Below, one piece after another: positions 23,033-32,165 of a stretch of 64,000 nucleotides of DNA (positions are counted from its first letter, which is position 1; each line of letters opens with the position of its first letter). The translations under genes were made by a program, and so were the position numbers. The stretch comes from Nocardioidaceae bacterium. GTDB lineage: Bacteria > Actinomycetota > Actinomycetes > Propionibacteriales > Nocardioidaceae. Below the pieces are notes generated by a model. The model was not told the DNA's origin, made no database searches, and saw nothing but the letters and a program-made list of their open reading frames with translations. The stretch is from NCBI GenBank assembly GCA_017744365.1, contig JAGIBL010000001.1, positions 434,001 through 498,000 on the forward strand, given 5' to 3'.

Positions 23033-24816
23033 CCCAGGCCCGTCGTACGACGTCCTCGCGCAGCCTCCGCGGCTCCTCCGAGATCCGCCTGCGCGTCGGG
23101 CTCATCGTCATCGCGATGGTCCTCTCCGTCTTCGGCGCCCGGCTGCTGCAGCTGCAGGGACTCGACCCCAAGGCGTACGCCGCCCGCGCCGACGCCGAGG
23201 GCCTGGTGACGGTGCCGCTGCCGGCCAAGCGCGGCGAGATCACCGACCGCAACGGCATCCCGCTGGCCGAGACCGTCAGCGGGGTGATGCTGGTCGCCGA
23301 CCCGGTCCGCACCCGCGCGCACGCGGACAAGATCGCGCAGATCCTGGCCACCAAGCTGGACCTGGACTACTTCGACCTGCTCGCCAACCTGCGCAAGACC
23401 GCGCCCGCCGGCAAGCCCGCGGTCCGGTTCGCCTACCTGGCCCGCCGGGTGCCCTCGACGGTCGCCAACGACGCGCTCGCCGCGGTCGAGAAGGCCGGCT
23501 ACAAGGGCGTCGAGACCCGGCCCGACCCGGTGCGCACCTACCCGGCGCACGACGTCGCGGCCAACCTGCTCGGCTTCATCGGCGCCGACGGCAAGCCGCT
23601 GGCCGGGCTCGAGCTGGCCTTCGAGAAGCGCCTGGCCGGCAAGGACGGCCACGAGACCTACGAGGTGGGCGGCGGCAACCGGATCCCGCTCGGCGAGAAC
23701 ACCGAGGTCAAGCCCACCGACGGCACGAGCCTGCAGCTGACCATCGACCGCGACGTGCAGTGGTACGCCCAGCGGGTGCTGCGCACCGCGGTCGAGAACG
23801 CCGGCGCCGAGTCGGGCACCGCGATCGCGCTGGACACCAAGACCGGCGGCATCCTCGCGTTCGCCGACTTCCCGACGTACGACGCCAACGCACCCGGCCA
23901 GGCCCCCAAGGCCGACCGCGGCAGCCGCGGCCTCAGCAACGTCTACGAGCCGGGCTCGGTGGAGAAGGTGCTCACCACCTCCTCGCTGATCGACGCCAAC
24001 AAGGTGAGCCCGAGCACGAGGATCAAGGTGCCCTCGACCCTGCCCGTGCTCGACCGGGTGATCCACGACTGGTTCGACCACGACACGCTGCGGCTGACCC
24101 TCGCCGGCGTGATCGCGAAGTCCTCGAACATCGGCACGGCCCTGGCCGCGCAGCAGTTCAGCCACCAACAGCTCTGGCAGTACCTGGACCGGTTCGGCCT
24201 CGGGCACCGCGTCGAGATCGGCATGCCGGGCGAGTCCCGCGGCGTGCTGCCGCCGGCCGACTCGTGGTCGGACCTCAGCCGCGCGACCATCTCCTTCGGC
24301 CAGGGCCTCAGCGTGAACGCGCTGCAGATGGCCACCGCGATCAACGCGGTCGCCAACGGTGGCGAGCTGGTCAGCCCGAGCCTGGTCCAGGGCAGCGCGA
24401 CGAACGGAGCCGGGGCCACCGTGGGCACCGACCACGCCACCCGCAGCCGGGTCATCAGCCCCGAGGCCGCCGCGGCCACCGCGCAGATGATGGAGATGGT
24501 CACCACCGAGGGCGCCGGCACCGCGCCGGGCGCGGGGATCGCGGGCTACCGGGTGGCCGGCAAGACCGGTACCGCCCAGCAGGTCGGCAAGGCCTGCAAG
24601 TGCTACGACGGCTCGCTGGCGGTCTCGTTCGCCGGCTTCGCGCCCGCCGACGACCCGCGGTTCACCGTCTACGTCGTCATCCAGAAGCCCAAGCGCGGCG
24701 CCAGCGGCGGTGGCACCGCCGGTCCGGTCTTCCGCAAGATCCTCACGTACCTGCTGCAGAAGTACGCGGTCCCGCCGACACAGACGCCTCCCGCGCGTCT
24801 GCCGGTGGAGTGGTGA
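23029..24816 (+). CDS. ftsI: Penicillin-binding protein, septal transpeptidase FtsI (PBP3/PbpB)
   Basis: Class B PBP that cross-links septal peptidoglycan. The 595-residue protein has one N-terminal transmembrane helix (about 23-43), a pedestal domain with KRGEITDRNGIPLA, and the transpeptidase domain. Active-site motifs are SxxK as EPGSVEKV (Ser near 308), SSN (SSNIGTALA) and KTGTAQ. It works with FtsW, encoded five genes downstream. GTG 23029 overlaps the ftsL stop codon (GTGA). Confidence 0.95.
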   Translation: MTQARRTTSSRSLRGSSEIRLRVGLIVIAMVLSVFGARLLQLQGLDPKAYAARADAEGLVTVPLPAKRGEITDRNGIPLAETVSGVMLVADPVRTRAHADKIAQILATKLDLDYFDLLANLRKTAPAGKPAVRFAYLARRVPSTVANDALAAVEKAGYKGVETRPDPVRTYPAHDVAANLLGFIGADGKPLAGLELAFEKRLAGKDGHETYEVGGGNRIPLGENTEVKPTDGTSLQLTIDRDVQWYAQRVLRTAVENAGAESGTAIALDTKTGGILAFADFPTYDANAPGQAPKADRGSRGLSNVYEPGSVEKVLTTSSLIDANKVSPSTRIKVPSTLPVLDRVIHDWFDHDTLRLTLAGVIAKSSNIGTALAAQQFSHQQLWQYLDRFGLGHRVEIGMPGESRGVLPPADSWSDLSRATISFGQGLSVNALQMATAINAVANGGELVSPSLVQGSATNGAGATVGTDHATRSRVISPEAAAATAQMMEMVTTEGAGTAPGAGIAGYRVAGKTGTAQQVGKACKCYDGSLAVSFAGFAPADDPRFTVYVVIQKPKRGASGGGTAGPVFRKILTYLLQKYAVPPTQTPPARLPVEW

Positions 24817-24830
24817 GCCGCGGCGACCGG

Positions 24831-24836
24831 TAGGTT
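24831..24836 (+). promoter_or_regulatory. -10 element (TAGGTT), internal leaderless promoter before murE
   Basis: TAGGTT ends 6 nt before the murE GTG at 24843, in the only gap (26 nt) between ftsI and murE. It may give murE-murF-mraY expression that is independent of MraZ. Confidence 0.45.
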
Positions 24837-24842
24837 CACCTG

Positions 24843-26336
24843 GTGGTGTTGTCGACCCGTCCGAAGAGCCCGCCGCACACCCCGCTGACGGAGGTCGCGG
24901 CACGGCTCGGCCTCGCCACCGACGCGGACACCGTGGTCACCGGGCTGACCCTGAGCACCCAGCGCGTCCAGCCGGGCGACCTGTACGCCGCCCTTCCCGG
25001 CACCCGCGCGCACGGTGCCGACTTCGCGACCGACGCGGTGGCCTCCGGAGCCGTGGCGATCCTCACCGACGAGACCGGCCGCGCGGCGGCGAGCGCCGCG
25101 GGCGTCCCAGTGCTGGTGGTGCCGGAGCCGCGGGCGGTCCTCGGTGCCCTCGCCGCCTTCCTGTACGGCGACCCCGGCCGCGCCCTGACGCTGATGGCGG
25201 TCACCGGGACCCAGGGCAAGACCACCACCACCCGGCTGCTGGAGGCCGGCCTCGAGCAGGCCGGCATCCCCGCGGCCGTGGTCGGCACCGTCGGCACCCG
25301 GATCGCCGGGGAGGACGTGAAGACCGCGCTCACCACGCCGGAGGCGCCCGACCTTCAGGCGCTGTTCGCGGTGATGCGCGAGCAGGGCGTGCGCGGCTGC
25401 ACCCTCGAGGTCTCCAGCCACGCGCTCGTGCTCGGCCGCGTCGACGGAGTGGTCTTCGACGTGGCCGCCTTCGCCAACCTGGGACGCGACCACCTCGACT
25501 TCCACGCCGACGTCGAGGAGTACTTCGCGGCCAAGGCGTCGCTGTTCACGCCCCTGCGCGCGCGGCTCGGGCTGACCAACGTCGACGACCCCTACGGACG
25601 CCGGCTGCTCACGATCGCGGGCATCCCGATGCGCACCTTCTCGCCGTCGGGGGAGCCGGCCGACTGGCGCGCGGTCGACGTCGTCCTGGAACCGGAGGGG
25701 TCCCGCTTCACCGTGGTCACTCCTGCCGGCGACAGGATCCCCGCGCGGGTGCCGGTGGCCGGCGCGTTCAACGTGGCCAACGGGCTGTGCGCGATCGCCC
25801 TGGCGGCCGAGGCCGGGTTCGACCCGGCCGTGGTGGCGGCCGGCATCGCCGAGGGACCGGGGGTGCCCGGCCGGCTGGAGCGCGTCGACGCGGGCCAGGA
25901 CTTCCTGGCGGTCGTGGACTACGCGCACAAGCCGGACGCGCTGGAGGCGGCGCTGGCCGCGATCCGCCCGCTGACCACCGGACGGGTGCTGCTCGTCGTC
26001 GGCGCGGGCGGGGACCGGGACACCGGCAAGCGTCCGCTCATGGGCGAGATCGGCGCCCGGCTGGCCGACGTGCTCGTGGTCACCGACGACAACCCGCGCT
26101 CCGAGGACCCCGCCGCGATCCGGGCCGCGATCCTGGCCGGTGCGGAAGGGCCGGCCGAGGTGGTCGAGGTCGGCGGCCGGGACGCGGCGATCCGGTACGC
26201 CGTCGGGCTGGCGGGCCCGGGCGACACCGTGCTCGTCGCCGGCAAGGGACACGAGACCGGCCAGGAGATCGCCGGCGAGACCCATCCGTTCGACGACCGG
26301 GTCGAGCTGCGGCTGGCCATCGAGGAGGCCCGCTGA
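24843..26336 (+). CDS. murE: UDP-MurNAc-tripeptide synthetase MurE
   Basis: Adds the third stem-peptide residue to UDP-MurNAc-dipeptide in the cytoplasm. The 497-residue Mur ligase has the ATP loop GTQGKTTTTRLLEAG (near residue 120), a LEVSSHAL segment, NLGRDHLDFH and the C-terminal DNPRSEDP motif. The DNPR motif is typical of meso-diaminopimelate-adding enzymes, whereas LL-DAP users such as Nocardioides often share it, so the diamino acid is not settled. Overlaps murF as TGATG. Confidence 0.95.
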   Translation: MVLSTRPKSPPHTPLTEVAARLGLATDADTVVTGLTLSTQRVQPGDLYAALPGTRAHGADFATDAVASGAVAILTDETGRAAASAAGVPVLVVPEPRAVLGALAAFLYGDPGRALTLMAVTGTQGKTTTTRLLEAGLEQAGIPAAVVGTVGTRIAGEDVKTALTTPEAPDLQALFAVMREQGVRGCTLEVSSHALVLGRVDGVVFDVAAFANLGRDHLDFHADVEEYFAAKASLFTPLRARLGLTNVDDPYGRRLLTIAGIPMRTFSPSGEPADWRAVDVVLEPEGSRFTVVTPAGDRIPARVPVAGAFNVANGLCAIALAAEAGFDPAVVAAGIAEGPGVPGRLERVDAGQDFLAVVDYAHKPDALEAALAAIRPLTTGRVLLVVGAGGDRDTGKRPLMGEIGARLADVLVVTDDNPRSEDPAAIRAAILAGAEGPAEVVEVGGRDAAIRYAVGLAGPGDTVLVAGKGHETGQEIAGETHPFDDRVELRLAIEEAR

Positions 26337-27724
26337 TGATCCCGATGACGCTCGCCGAGATCGCCACCGTCGTCGGTGGTGAGACGACCGAGCCCGACGT
26401 GGTCGTCTCCGCTCCGGCGTTCCTGGACAGCCGGGAGCCCTTGCCCGGTGGGCTCTTCGTGGCCATCGCGGGTGAGCACGTGGACGGCCACGAGTTCGCC
26501 CAGGCGGCGGTGACGGGGGGCGCCGCGGCGGTGCTCGGCTCTCGCGCGACCGGGGTGCCGACCGTCGTGGTGGCCGACGCCCAGGCCGCCCTGCAGGCCC
26601 TGGCCCGGCACGTGCTGCGCCGGCTGCGCACGATCCATCCCGATCTCCAGGTGGTCGCGCTCACCGGCTCCCAGGGCAAGACCAGCACCAAGGACCTGAT
26701 CGCCGCGGTGCTCCAGCAGGCCGGACCGACCGTGGCGACGTACGGGTCCTTCAACAACGAGCTCGGTCTCCCGCTGACGGTGCTGCGCGCCGACCCGGAG
26801 ACCCGCTTCCTGGTGCTGGAGATGGGCGCGCGCGGCATCGGCCACATCGCCGAGCTCTGCGCGATCGCACCACCGGACGTGGCCCTGGTGCTCAACGTCG
26901 GCACCGCGCACCTCGGCGAGTTCGGCAGTCGTGAGGCGATCGCGAAGGCCAAGGGCGAGCTCGTCGAGGCGCTCGCCCCCGACGGCGTCGCGGTGCTCAA
27001 CCTGGACGACCCGCTGGTCGCGGCGATGTCGCCGCGGACCCGGGCGCCGGTGCGCACCTTCGGCTACGGCGTGGGCGCGGACGTGCGGCTGCACGACGTC
27101 GGCACCGACGAGCTCGGCCGGGTCCGGTTCGACCTGGCCCACCACAAGAAGCGCGCGCACGTGCGGATGCGGGTGCTCGGGGAGCACCAGGCGATCAACG
27201 CGGCCGCGGCCGCCGCGGCGGCGCTCCTGCTCGGCCTCGAGCTGGACGAGATCGCGCGTGCGCTGGAGGCGGTGCCGTCGCTGTCGAAGTGGCGGATGGA
27301 GCTGCACGAGCGCGCCGACGGGATGGTCGTGGTCAACGACGCCTACAACGCCAACCCGGACTCGACCGCCGCCGCGCTGCGCACGCTGGCCGGCATCGGC
27401 GCGCGCACCGGCCGGCCCACGGTCGCGGTGCTCGGGGTGATGCGCGAGCTCGGCGAGACCAGCGACGCCGAGCACATCCGCATCGGCGCTCTGGCCGCCG
27501 AGCTGGGCATCGGCAGGCTCGTGGTCGTGGGCGAGGACGCCCGCCCGATCGCCGACGGCTATCCCGGAGCCGCGTTCGCCGCGTCGGTGGACGATGCGGT
27601 CGCCGACGTGCGGAACAATGCAGACGGCACCGCGGTCGTCCTGGTCAAGGCGTCCCGGGCCGCGGGGCTCGAGCGAGTCGCGCACGCCTTGCTGGACGAG
27701 GAGTCGAAGGAGGAGGGGCCGTGA
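26336..27724 (+). CDS. murF: UDP-MurNAc-tripeptide D-Ala-D-Ala ligase MurF
   Basis: Adds D-Ala-D-Ala to complete the stem pentapeptide. The 462-residue protein has the ATP loop GSQGKTSTKDLIAAVLQ (about 110-126), FNNELGLPLTVL, LEMGARGIGHI and the C-terminal NDAYNANPDS motif typical of MurF. ATG 26336 shares a base with the murE stop; an ATG three codons later is possible. Its stop overlaps the mraY GTG. Confidence 0.95.
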   Translation: MIPMTLAEIATVVGGETTEPDVVVSAPAFLDSREPLPGGLFVAIAGEHVDGHEFAQAAVTGGAAAVLGSRATGVPTVVVADAQAALQALARHVLRRLRTIHPDLQVVALTGSQGKTSTKDLIAAVLQQAGPTVATYGSFNNELGLPLTVLRADPETRFLVLEMGARGIGHIAELCAIAPPDVALVLNVGTAHLGEFGSREAIAKAKGELVEALAPDGVAVLNLDDPLVAAMSPRTRAPVRTFGYGVGADVRLHDVGTDELGRVRFDLAHHKKRAHVRMRVLGEHQAINAAAAAAAALLLGLELDEIARALEAVPSLSKWRMELHERADGMVVVNDAYNANPDSTAAALRTLAGIGARTGRPTVAVLGVMRELGETSDAEHIRIGALAAELGIGRLVVVGEDARPIADGYPGAAFAASVDDAVADVRNNADGTAVVLVKASRAAGLERVAHALLDEESKEEGP

Positions 27725-28797
27725 GAGCGATCCTGCTCGCCGGCGGCCTGGCGCTGATCCTGACGATCATCGGCACCCGGGTGGCGATCAAGGTGTTCGC
27801 GGCCCGTGGCTACGGCCAGCTGATCCGCGACGACGGGCCGACCAGCCACCACACCAAGCGGGGCACCCCGACCATGGGCGGCCTGGTCATCGTGCTGGCC
27901 ACCGTGATCGCCTACTTCACGGCCAAGCTGATCACCGGCTCGGAGCCGTCGATGTCGACGCTGCTGCTGCTCGGCCTCTTCGTCGGCCTGGGCACGGTCG
28001 GCTTCCTCGACGACTTCATCAAGATCTACAAGCAGCGCAACCTCGGCCTGCGCAGCAAGGCGAAGTTCATCGGCCAGACCCTGGTGGCGGTGCTGTTCGG
28101 CTGGCTGGTGCTGTGGGACGTGGACCCGTTCACCGACCACCGCGGCCAGACCCCGGCCGGGCACGCGATCTCGTTCACCCGCGACCTGGACAAGATCGCG
28201 GTGCCGACGGTGCTGCTGGTGGTCTTCGTGGTGCTGCTCATCGCCGGCTTCTCCAACGCGGTCAACCTCACCGACGGCCTGGACGGTCTCGCCGCCGGCG
28301 CCTCGATGATGGTCTTCGGCGCGTACACGCTGGTGAACATCTGGCAGAACAACCAGTCCTGCGCGGTGAGCCCGGGCCCGGCTTGCTACGAGGTCCGCGA
28401 CCCGCTCGACCTGGCGGTGGTGTGCGCGGCGATCACCGGCGCCTGCTTCGGATTCCTCTGGTACAACGCCTCGCCCGCGCAGATCTTCATGGGCGACACC
28501 GGCTCGCTGGCGCTGGGCGGCGCCGTCGCCGGCATCGCGGTGCTGACTCGCACCGAGCTGCTGATGCTGCTCATCGGCGGGCTGTTCGTGCTGCAGACCG
28601 CGTCGGTGATCCTGCAGGTGGGGTACTTCAAGCTCACCAAGGGCAAGCGGCTGTTCCGGATGGCGCCGCTGCACCACCACTTCGAGCTGCTCGGCTGGGA
28701 GGAGATCACCGTGGTGATCCGGTTCTGGCTGATCGCCGCGGTCTTCGTGGCCGCCGGCCTGGGCATCTTCTACGCCGAGTGGGTGGCCGGGGCGTGA
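27721..28797 (+). CDS. mraY: Phospho-MurNAc-pentapeptide translocase MraY
   Basis: Makes lipid I from UDP-MurNAc-pentapeptide and undecaprenyl phosphate. The 358-residue, about ten-helix membrane protein has the family motifs HHTKRGTPTMGG, FLDDFIK, NLTDGLDGLA with its catalytic Asp, and FMGDTGSLALGG and HHHFELLGW near the end. GTG 27721 overlaps murF, and the stop overlaps the MurD-like gene. Confidence 0.96.
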   Translation: MRAILLAGGLALILTIIGTRVAIKVFAARGYGQLIRDDGPTSHHTKRGTPTMGGLVIVLATVIAYFTAKLITGSEPSMSTLLLLGLFVGLGTVGFLDDFIKIYKQRNLGLRSKAKFIGQTLVAVLFGWLVLWDVDPFTDHRGQTPAGHAISFTRDLDKIAVPTVLLVVFVVLLIAGFSNAVNLTDGLDGLAAGASMMVFGAYTLVNIWQNNQSCAVSPGPACYEVRDPLDLAVVCAAITGACFGFLWYNASPAQIFMGDTGSLALGGAVAGIAVLTRTELLMLLIGGLFVLQTASVILQVGYFKLTKGKRLFRMAPLHHHFELLGWEEITVVIRFWLIAAVFVAAGLGIFYAEWVAGA

Positions 28798-29708
28798 GCT
28801 CCTGGGAAGGCGTCCGGGTGACCGTGGTCGGTCTCACGCCGGCGGGCTTCGCCGCGGCCGACAACCTGATGCACCTCGGCGCCACCGTCACCCTGCTCGC
28901 CGAGGAGCCGGCCACCGGCGAGGACGAGGAGCGCGCCAAGCTGCTCGAGGTGCTCGGCGCCACCGTGCGCACCGGCCCGGGCAGCACCGCCGACCTGCCC
29001 GTGGGCACGGACGCGCTGGTGCTCGGCGAGGAGCACCCGCTGGCGGGTGCCGCGGCCGGGTTCGGGCTGCCGGTGTGGGGCGAGCTGGACCTGGCCTGGG
29101 AGCTGCGCTCCCGGGAATCCCCACCCTGGCTCGCGGTCGCCGGTGAGCGCGCGGGCCGGGTCGCGGACCACCTCGCCGCGATGCTGCGTGCCGGCGGGCA
29201 CCGCACGCTGACCTGTGGCACCGGCGGGCTGCCGCTGGTCGAGGCGGCGATGGACCCGACGCCGTACGGCGTGCTGGTGGCCGCGCTCGACCCGGCCCAG
29301 CTGCACCGCGCGGGCGGCTTCGCGGCGCACTCGGCCGCGGTGACCGAGGCGACCGACCCCGTGCTGGGCCGGGTCTACGAGGGCGTCGAGCACGCCTGCG
29401 TGTACCGGGTCGAGGACGCTGCCGCCGAGGACCTGGTCCGGGAGGCCGACGTGGTCGAGGGCGCCCGCGCGATCGGCGTCACCCTGGGCACCCCGGCCGT
29501 CGGCATGGTCGGGCTGGTCGACGACGTGCTGGCCGACCGGGCCTTCATCGCCGAGCGCCAGTCCAGTGCCGCCGAGCTCGGCACCCTGGCCGACCTGTCC
29601 GCGGACGAGCCCGCGCTGCTGGCCGACGCGCTCACCGCCGCCGCGCTCGCCCGCGCGTTCGGGGTGGAGCCGGTCGCGGTCCGGAACGGCCTGCGCACCC
29701 TTTCCTGA
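28794..29708 (+). CDS. Truncated, P-loop-less MurD homologue in the murD position
   Basis: A 304-residue protein where the operon normally carries murD (about 450-490 residues). The N-terminal Rossmann part (VTVVGLTPAGFAAADNLMHLGA) and a WGELDLAWE segment align with MurD domain 1. Where MurD has the ATP loop TGTNGKTT, this protein reads VAGERAGRVAD, so Gly, Lys and Thr are lost. The middle domain is much reduced, ending with a helix like MurD's NALAA (ADALTAAALARAFGV), and the entire C-terminal ligase domain is missing. No frame downstream supplies it. It cannot be an active ligase as written; it may be a pseudoenzyme or scaffold. GTG overlaps mraY. Confidence 0.75.
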   Translation: MSSWEGVRVTVVGLTPAGFAAADNLMHLGATVTLLAEEPATGEDEERAKLLEVLGATVRTGPGSTADLPVGTDALVLGEEHPLAGAAAGFGLPVWGELDLAWELRSRESPPWLAVAGERAGRVADHLAAMLRAGGHRTLTCGTGGLPLVEAAMDPTPYGVLVAALDPAQLHRAGGFAAHSAAVTEATDPVLGRVYEGVEHACVYRVEDAAAEDLVREADVVEGARAIGVTLGTPAVGMVGLVDDVLADRAFIAERQSSAAELGTLADLSADEPALLADALTAAALARAFGVEPVAVRNGLRTLS

Positions 29709-29744
29709 GAACCGGCACAACGCGCGCCGACACGCGCCGGATGT

Positions 29745-29763
29745 GCCCGGGTTCCTCCCGGGC
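29745..29763 (+). other. Hairpin between the MurD-like gene and ftsW
   Basis: GCCCGGG-TTCCT-CCCGGGC is a perfect 7-bp stem with a 5-nt loop. No T-run follows. It may partly terminate or stabilise the transcript; GAGGAGG for ftsW lies about 60 bp downstream. The 115-bp gap is the largest between mraY and ftsQ. Confidence 0.5.
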
Positions 29764-29823
29764 TCCGGCGAGACTTCTCCTGGAGGGGCGAGCCCGCGCC
29801 CGCGGCCGAGACGAGGAGGATGC

Positions 29824-31068
29824 GTGAGCGTCATCGCCCCGCCCCGGCAGTCCCAGGCCCTCCGCGGTGGCGGCCGGATCGCGGCGTTCAAGGAGCTGCT
29901 CGACCGCCCGCTCACGCCGTACTACCTGCTCCTCGGCAGCACCGGCCTGCTGCTCTCCATCGGTCTCGTGATGGTGCTGAGCGCGTCCAGCATCGACGCC
30001 TTCCACAAGTACGACAACAGCTACTACTGGGCGATCAAGCAGGCGATGTGGGTGCTGATCGCGCTGCCCTGCGCCTGGATCGCGACCCGGCTCCCGCTCA
30101 AGCTGCTGCGGTTCGCGGCCTGGCCGATGCTGGGCGTCTCGGTGCTGCTGCTGGCGCTGACCCAGACCGGGCTCGGCGTCGCCGTCAACGGCAACCAGAA
30201 CTGGCTGGGCCTCGGCCCGATCCAGATCCAGCCCTCGGAGATCGCGAAGTTCTCGATGGTGCTGTGGTGCGCCGACGTCTACGCGCGCAAGGACGCGCTG
30301 CTCGGGCGCTGGAAGCACCTGGCCATCCCGGTGCTGCCGGTCGCCGGCGTCATCACCGCGCTGGTGCTGGTCGGTGGCGACCTGGGCACGGCGCTGGTGC
30401 TGTTCGCGATCACCCTGGGGATGCTCTGGGTGGTCGGGGTGCCGGCCCGGATCTTCGTCGCGGTGGCCTCGCTGGTCTCGGTCGCCGCGCTCTACCTGGC
30501 CGCCAGCAGCCCGGAGCGACTGACCCGGATCACCTCGTTCGTGAACCCGTTCCAGGACTACCAGGGCTCCGGCTGGCAGGCCGGTCACGGCATCCTCGGG
30601 ATGGCCAGCGGCGGCCTGTTCGGCAAGGGCATCGGCGCCAGCCAGCAGAAGTGGGGCAACCTGCCCGAGGCGCACACCGACTTTATCTTCGCGGTGCTCG
30701 GCGAGGAGCTCGGCCTGGTCGGCACCCTGCTGGTGCTGGTGCTGTTCGGGGTGCTCGCGTACGCCGCGATCCGGGTGGCGATGCGCAGCGAGGACCTCTT
30801 CGTCCGCTACGCCACCGCCGGGATCGTGCTCTGGCTGATGGCGCACGTGATCATCAACATCGGCATGGTGCTCGCGCTGCTGCCGGTCATCGGCATCCCG
30901 CTTCCCCTGGTCTCCTATGGTGGATCCTCACTGGTACCCGAGCTCGTCGCGCTCGGGTTGGTGATCGGGTTCGCCCGCTCGGAGCCGTCCGCCGCCGGAG
31001 TGCTGCGGCGGCGCCGTCACGAGCGACGTGAGCTTCGAGCGGTGAACGCGACCGCGCGTCGCCGTTGA
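29824..31068 (+). CDS. ftsW: Septal peptidoglycan glycosyltransferase FtsW (SEDS)
   Basis: Polymerises lipid II at the septum with FtsI. The 414-residue, ten-helix SEDS protein has VMVLSASSIDA in TM1, GNQNWLGLGPIQIQPSEIAK, a LGTALVLF segment and the C-terminal SYGGSSLVPEL signature. The catalytic Asp lies in GGDLGTA. A basic C-terminal tail (RRRRHERRELRAV) may contact other divisome proteins. The GTG start follows GAGGAGG. The murG ATG lies 11 nt after its stop. Confidence 0.95.
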   Translation: MSVIAPPRQSQALRGGGRIAAFKELLDRPLTPYYLLLGSTGLLLSIGLVMVLSASSIDAFHKYDNSYYWAIKQAMWVLIALPCAWIATRLPLKLLRFAAWPMLGVSVLLLALTQTGLGVAVNGNQNWLGLGPIQIQPSEIAKFSMVLWCADVYARKDALLGRWKHLAIPVLPVAGVITALVLVGGDLGTALVLFAITLGMLWVVGVPARIFVAVASLVSVAALYLAASSPERLTRITSFVNPFQDYQGSGWQAGHGILGMASGGLFGKGIGASQQKWGNLPEAHTDFIFAVLGEELGLVGTLLVLVLFGVLAYAAIRVAMRSEDLFVRYATAGIVLWLMAHVIINIGMVLALLPVIGIPLPLVSYGGSSLVPELVALGLVIGFARSEPSAAGVLRRRRHERRELRAVNATARRR

Positions 31069-31079
31069 GGACGGGGGAG

Positions 31080-32165
31080 ATGGACAGAGTTCTGCTGGCC
31101 GGCGGCGGCACCGCCGGCCACACGTCGCCGCTGCTCGCCACCGCGGACGCACTGCGCCGCCGGCACCCCGACCTCGCGGTCACCTGCCTGGGCACCCCGC
31201 GCGGGCTCGAGGTCACCGTGATCCCCGCGGCCGGCTACCCCCTGGAGCTGGTCAGCCCGGTGCCGCTGTCGCGCTCGATCAACGCGGACCTGTTCAAGAC
31301 CCCCGCGCGGCTGCGGCAGTCGGTCAGGGAAGCGGCGGCGGTCATCGACAAGGTCCGCCCGGACGTGGTCGTGGGCTTCGGTGGCTACGTGTCCGTGCCC
31401 GCCTACCTGGCCGCGCGCAAGCGCAGCGTCCCCTTGGTCGTGCACGAGGGCAACGCGCTGCCCGGGATCGCCAACAAGCTCGGCGCTCGGCTGACGCCGT
31501 ACGTGGCGACGAGCTTCCCGGACACCCGGCTGCGGCACGCGAGGTACACCGGCCTGCCGATCCGGCGGATGATCTCGACCCTGGACCGCGCCGCGCTGCG
31601 CGCGCAGGCACGCGAGCACTTCGGCCTCGACGCCGAGCGCCCAACCCTGCTGGTCACCGGCGGGTCCCAGGGGGCGCAGCGGATCAACGCCACCCTCGGC
31701 GAGACCGCGGCCGCGCTGGCGGAGGCCGGCGTGCAGGTGCTGCACATCGTGGGGCCGAAGGGCGAGGTGGCGCTGCCAGCGCGTGCCGCGGGCTCCGCGC
31801 CGTACGTCGTGGAGCGGTACGTCGACCGGATGGACCTGGCCTACGCCGCCGCGGACGCGGTGGTCTGCCGGTCCGGCTCCAACACGGTGACCGAGGTCTC
31901 CGGGGTCGGTCTGCCCGCGGTCTTCGTGCCGCTGCCGCACGGCAACGGCGAGCAGGCCCTCAACGCCCGCCCGGTCGTCGACGCCGGGGGCGCCCTGCTG
32001 GTGGCCGACGGCGCGTTCACGCGCGAGTGGGCGTCGGCGACCCTGCCGGGGCTGCTGAACGATACGTCTCGTCTCGCCCAGATGGGCGCGGCGGCATCCG
32101 GGGTGATCCCGCTGGACGCCGACGAGAAGCTCGCGGACCTGATCGACGAGGCGGCGGCTCGATGA
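31080..32165 (+). CDS. murG: UDP-GlcNAc:lipid I GlcNAc transferase MurG
   Basis: Converts lipid I to lipid II on the inner membrane face. The 361-residue GT-B protein has the first Gly-rich loop GGGTAGHTSPLL, GFGGYVSVPAYLA, HEGNALPGIAN, TGGSQGAQRIN and the donor-site segment CRSGSNTVTEVSGVGLPAVFVPLPHGNGEQ in outline. ATG 31080 is used; an in-frame TTG 15 nt earlier overlaps ftsW and is less likely. Overlaps murC by 4 nt. Confidence 0.95.
   Translation: MDRVLLAGGGTAGHTSPLLATADALRRRHPDLAVTCLGTPRGLEVTVIPAAGYPLELVSPVPLSRSINADLFKTPARLRQSVREAAAVIDKVRPDVVVGFGGYVSVPAYLAARKRSVPLVVHEGNALPGIANKLGARLTPYVATSFPDTRLRHARYTGLPIRRMISTLDRAALRAQAREHFGLDAERPTLLVTGGSQGAQRINATLGETAAALAEAGVQVLHIVGPKGEVALPARAAGSAPYVVERYVDRMDLAYAAADAVVCRSGSNTVTEVSGVGLPAVFVPLPHGNGEQALNARPVVDAGGALLVADGAFTREWASATLPGLLNDTSRLAQMGAAASGVIPLDADEKLADLIDEAAAR

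Noticed and set aside
28794-29823. Frameshifted full-length murD
   Set aside because: Other frames through the region and the 115-bp gap after the stop contain neither a P-loop nor ligase C-terminal motifs, so one or two base errors would not restore a full enzyme.
31065-31079. TTG start for murG
   Set aside because: It would overlap the ftsW stop, and family similarity begins at the later ATG 31080.
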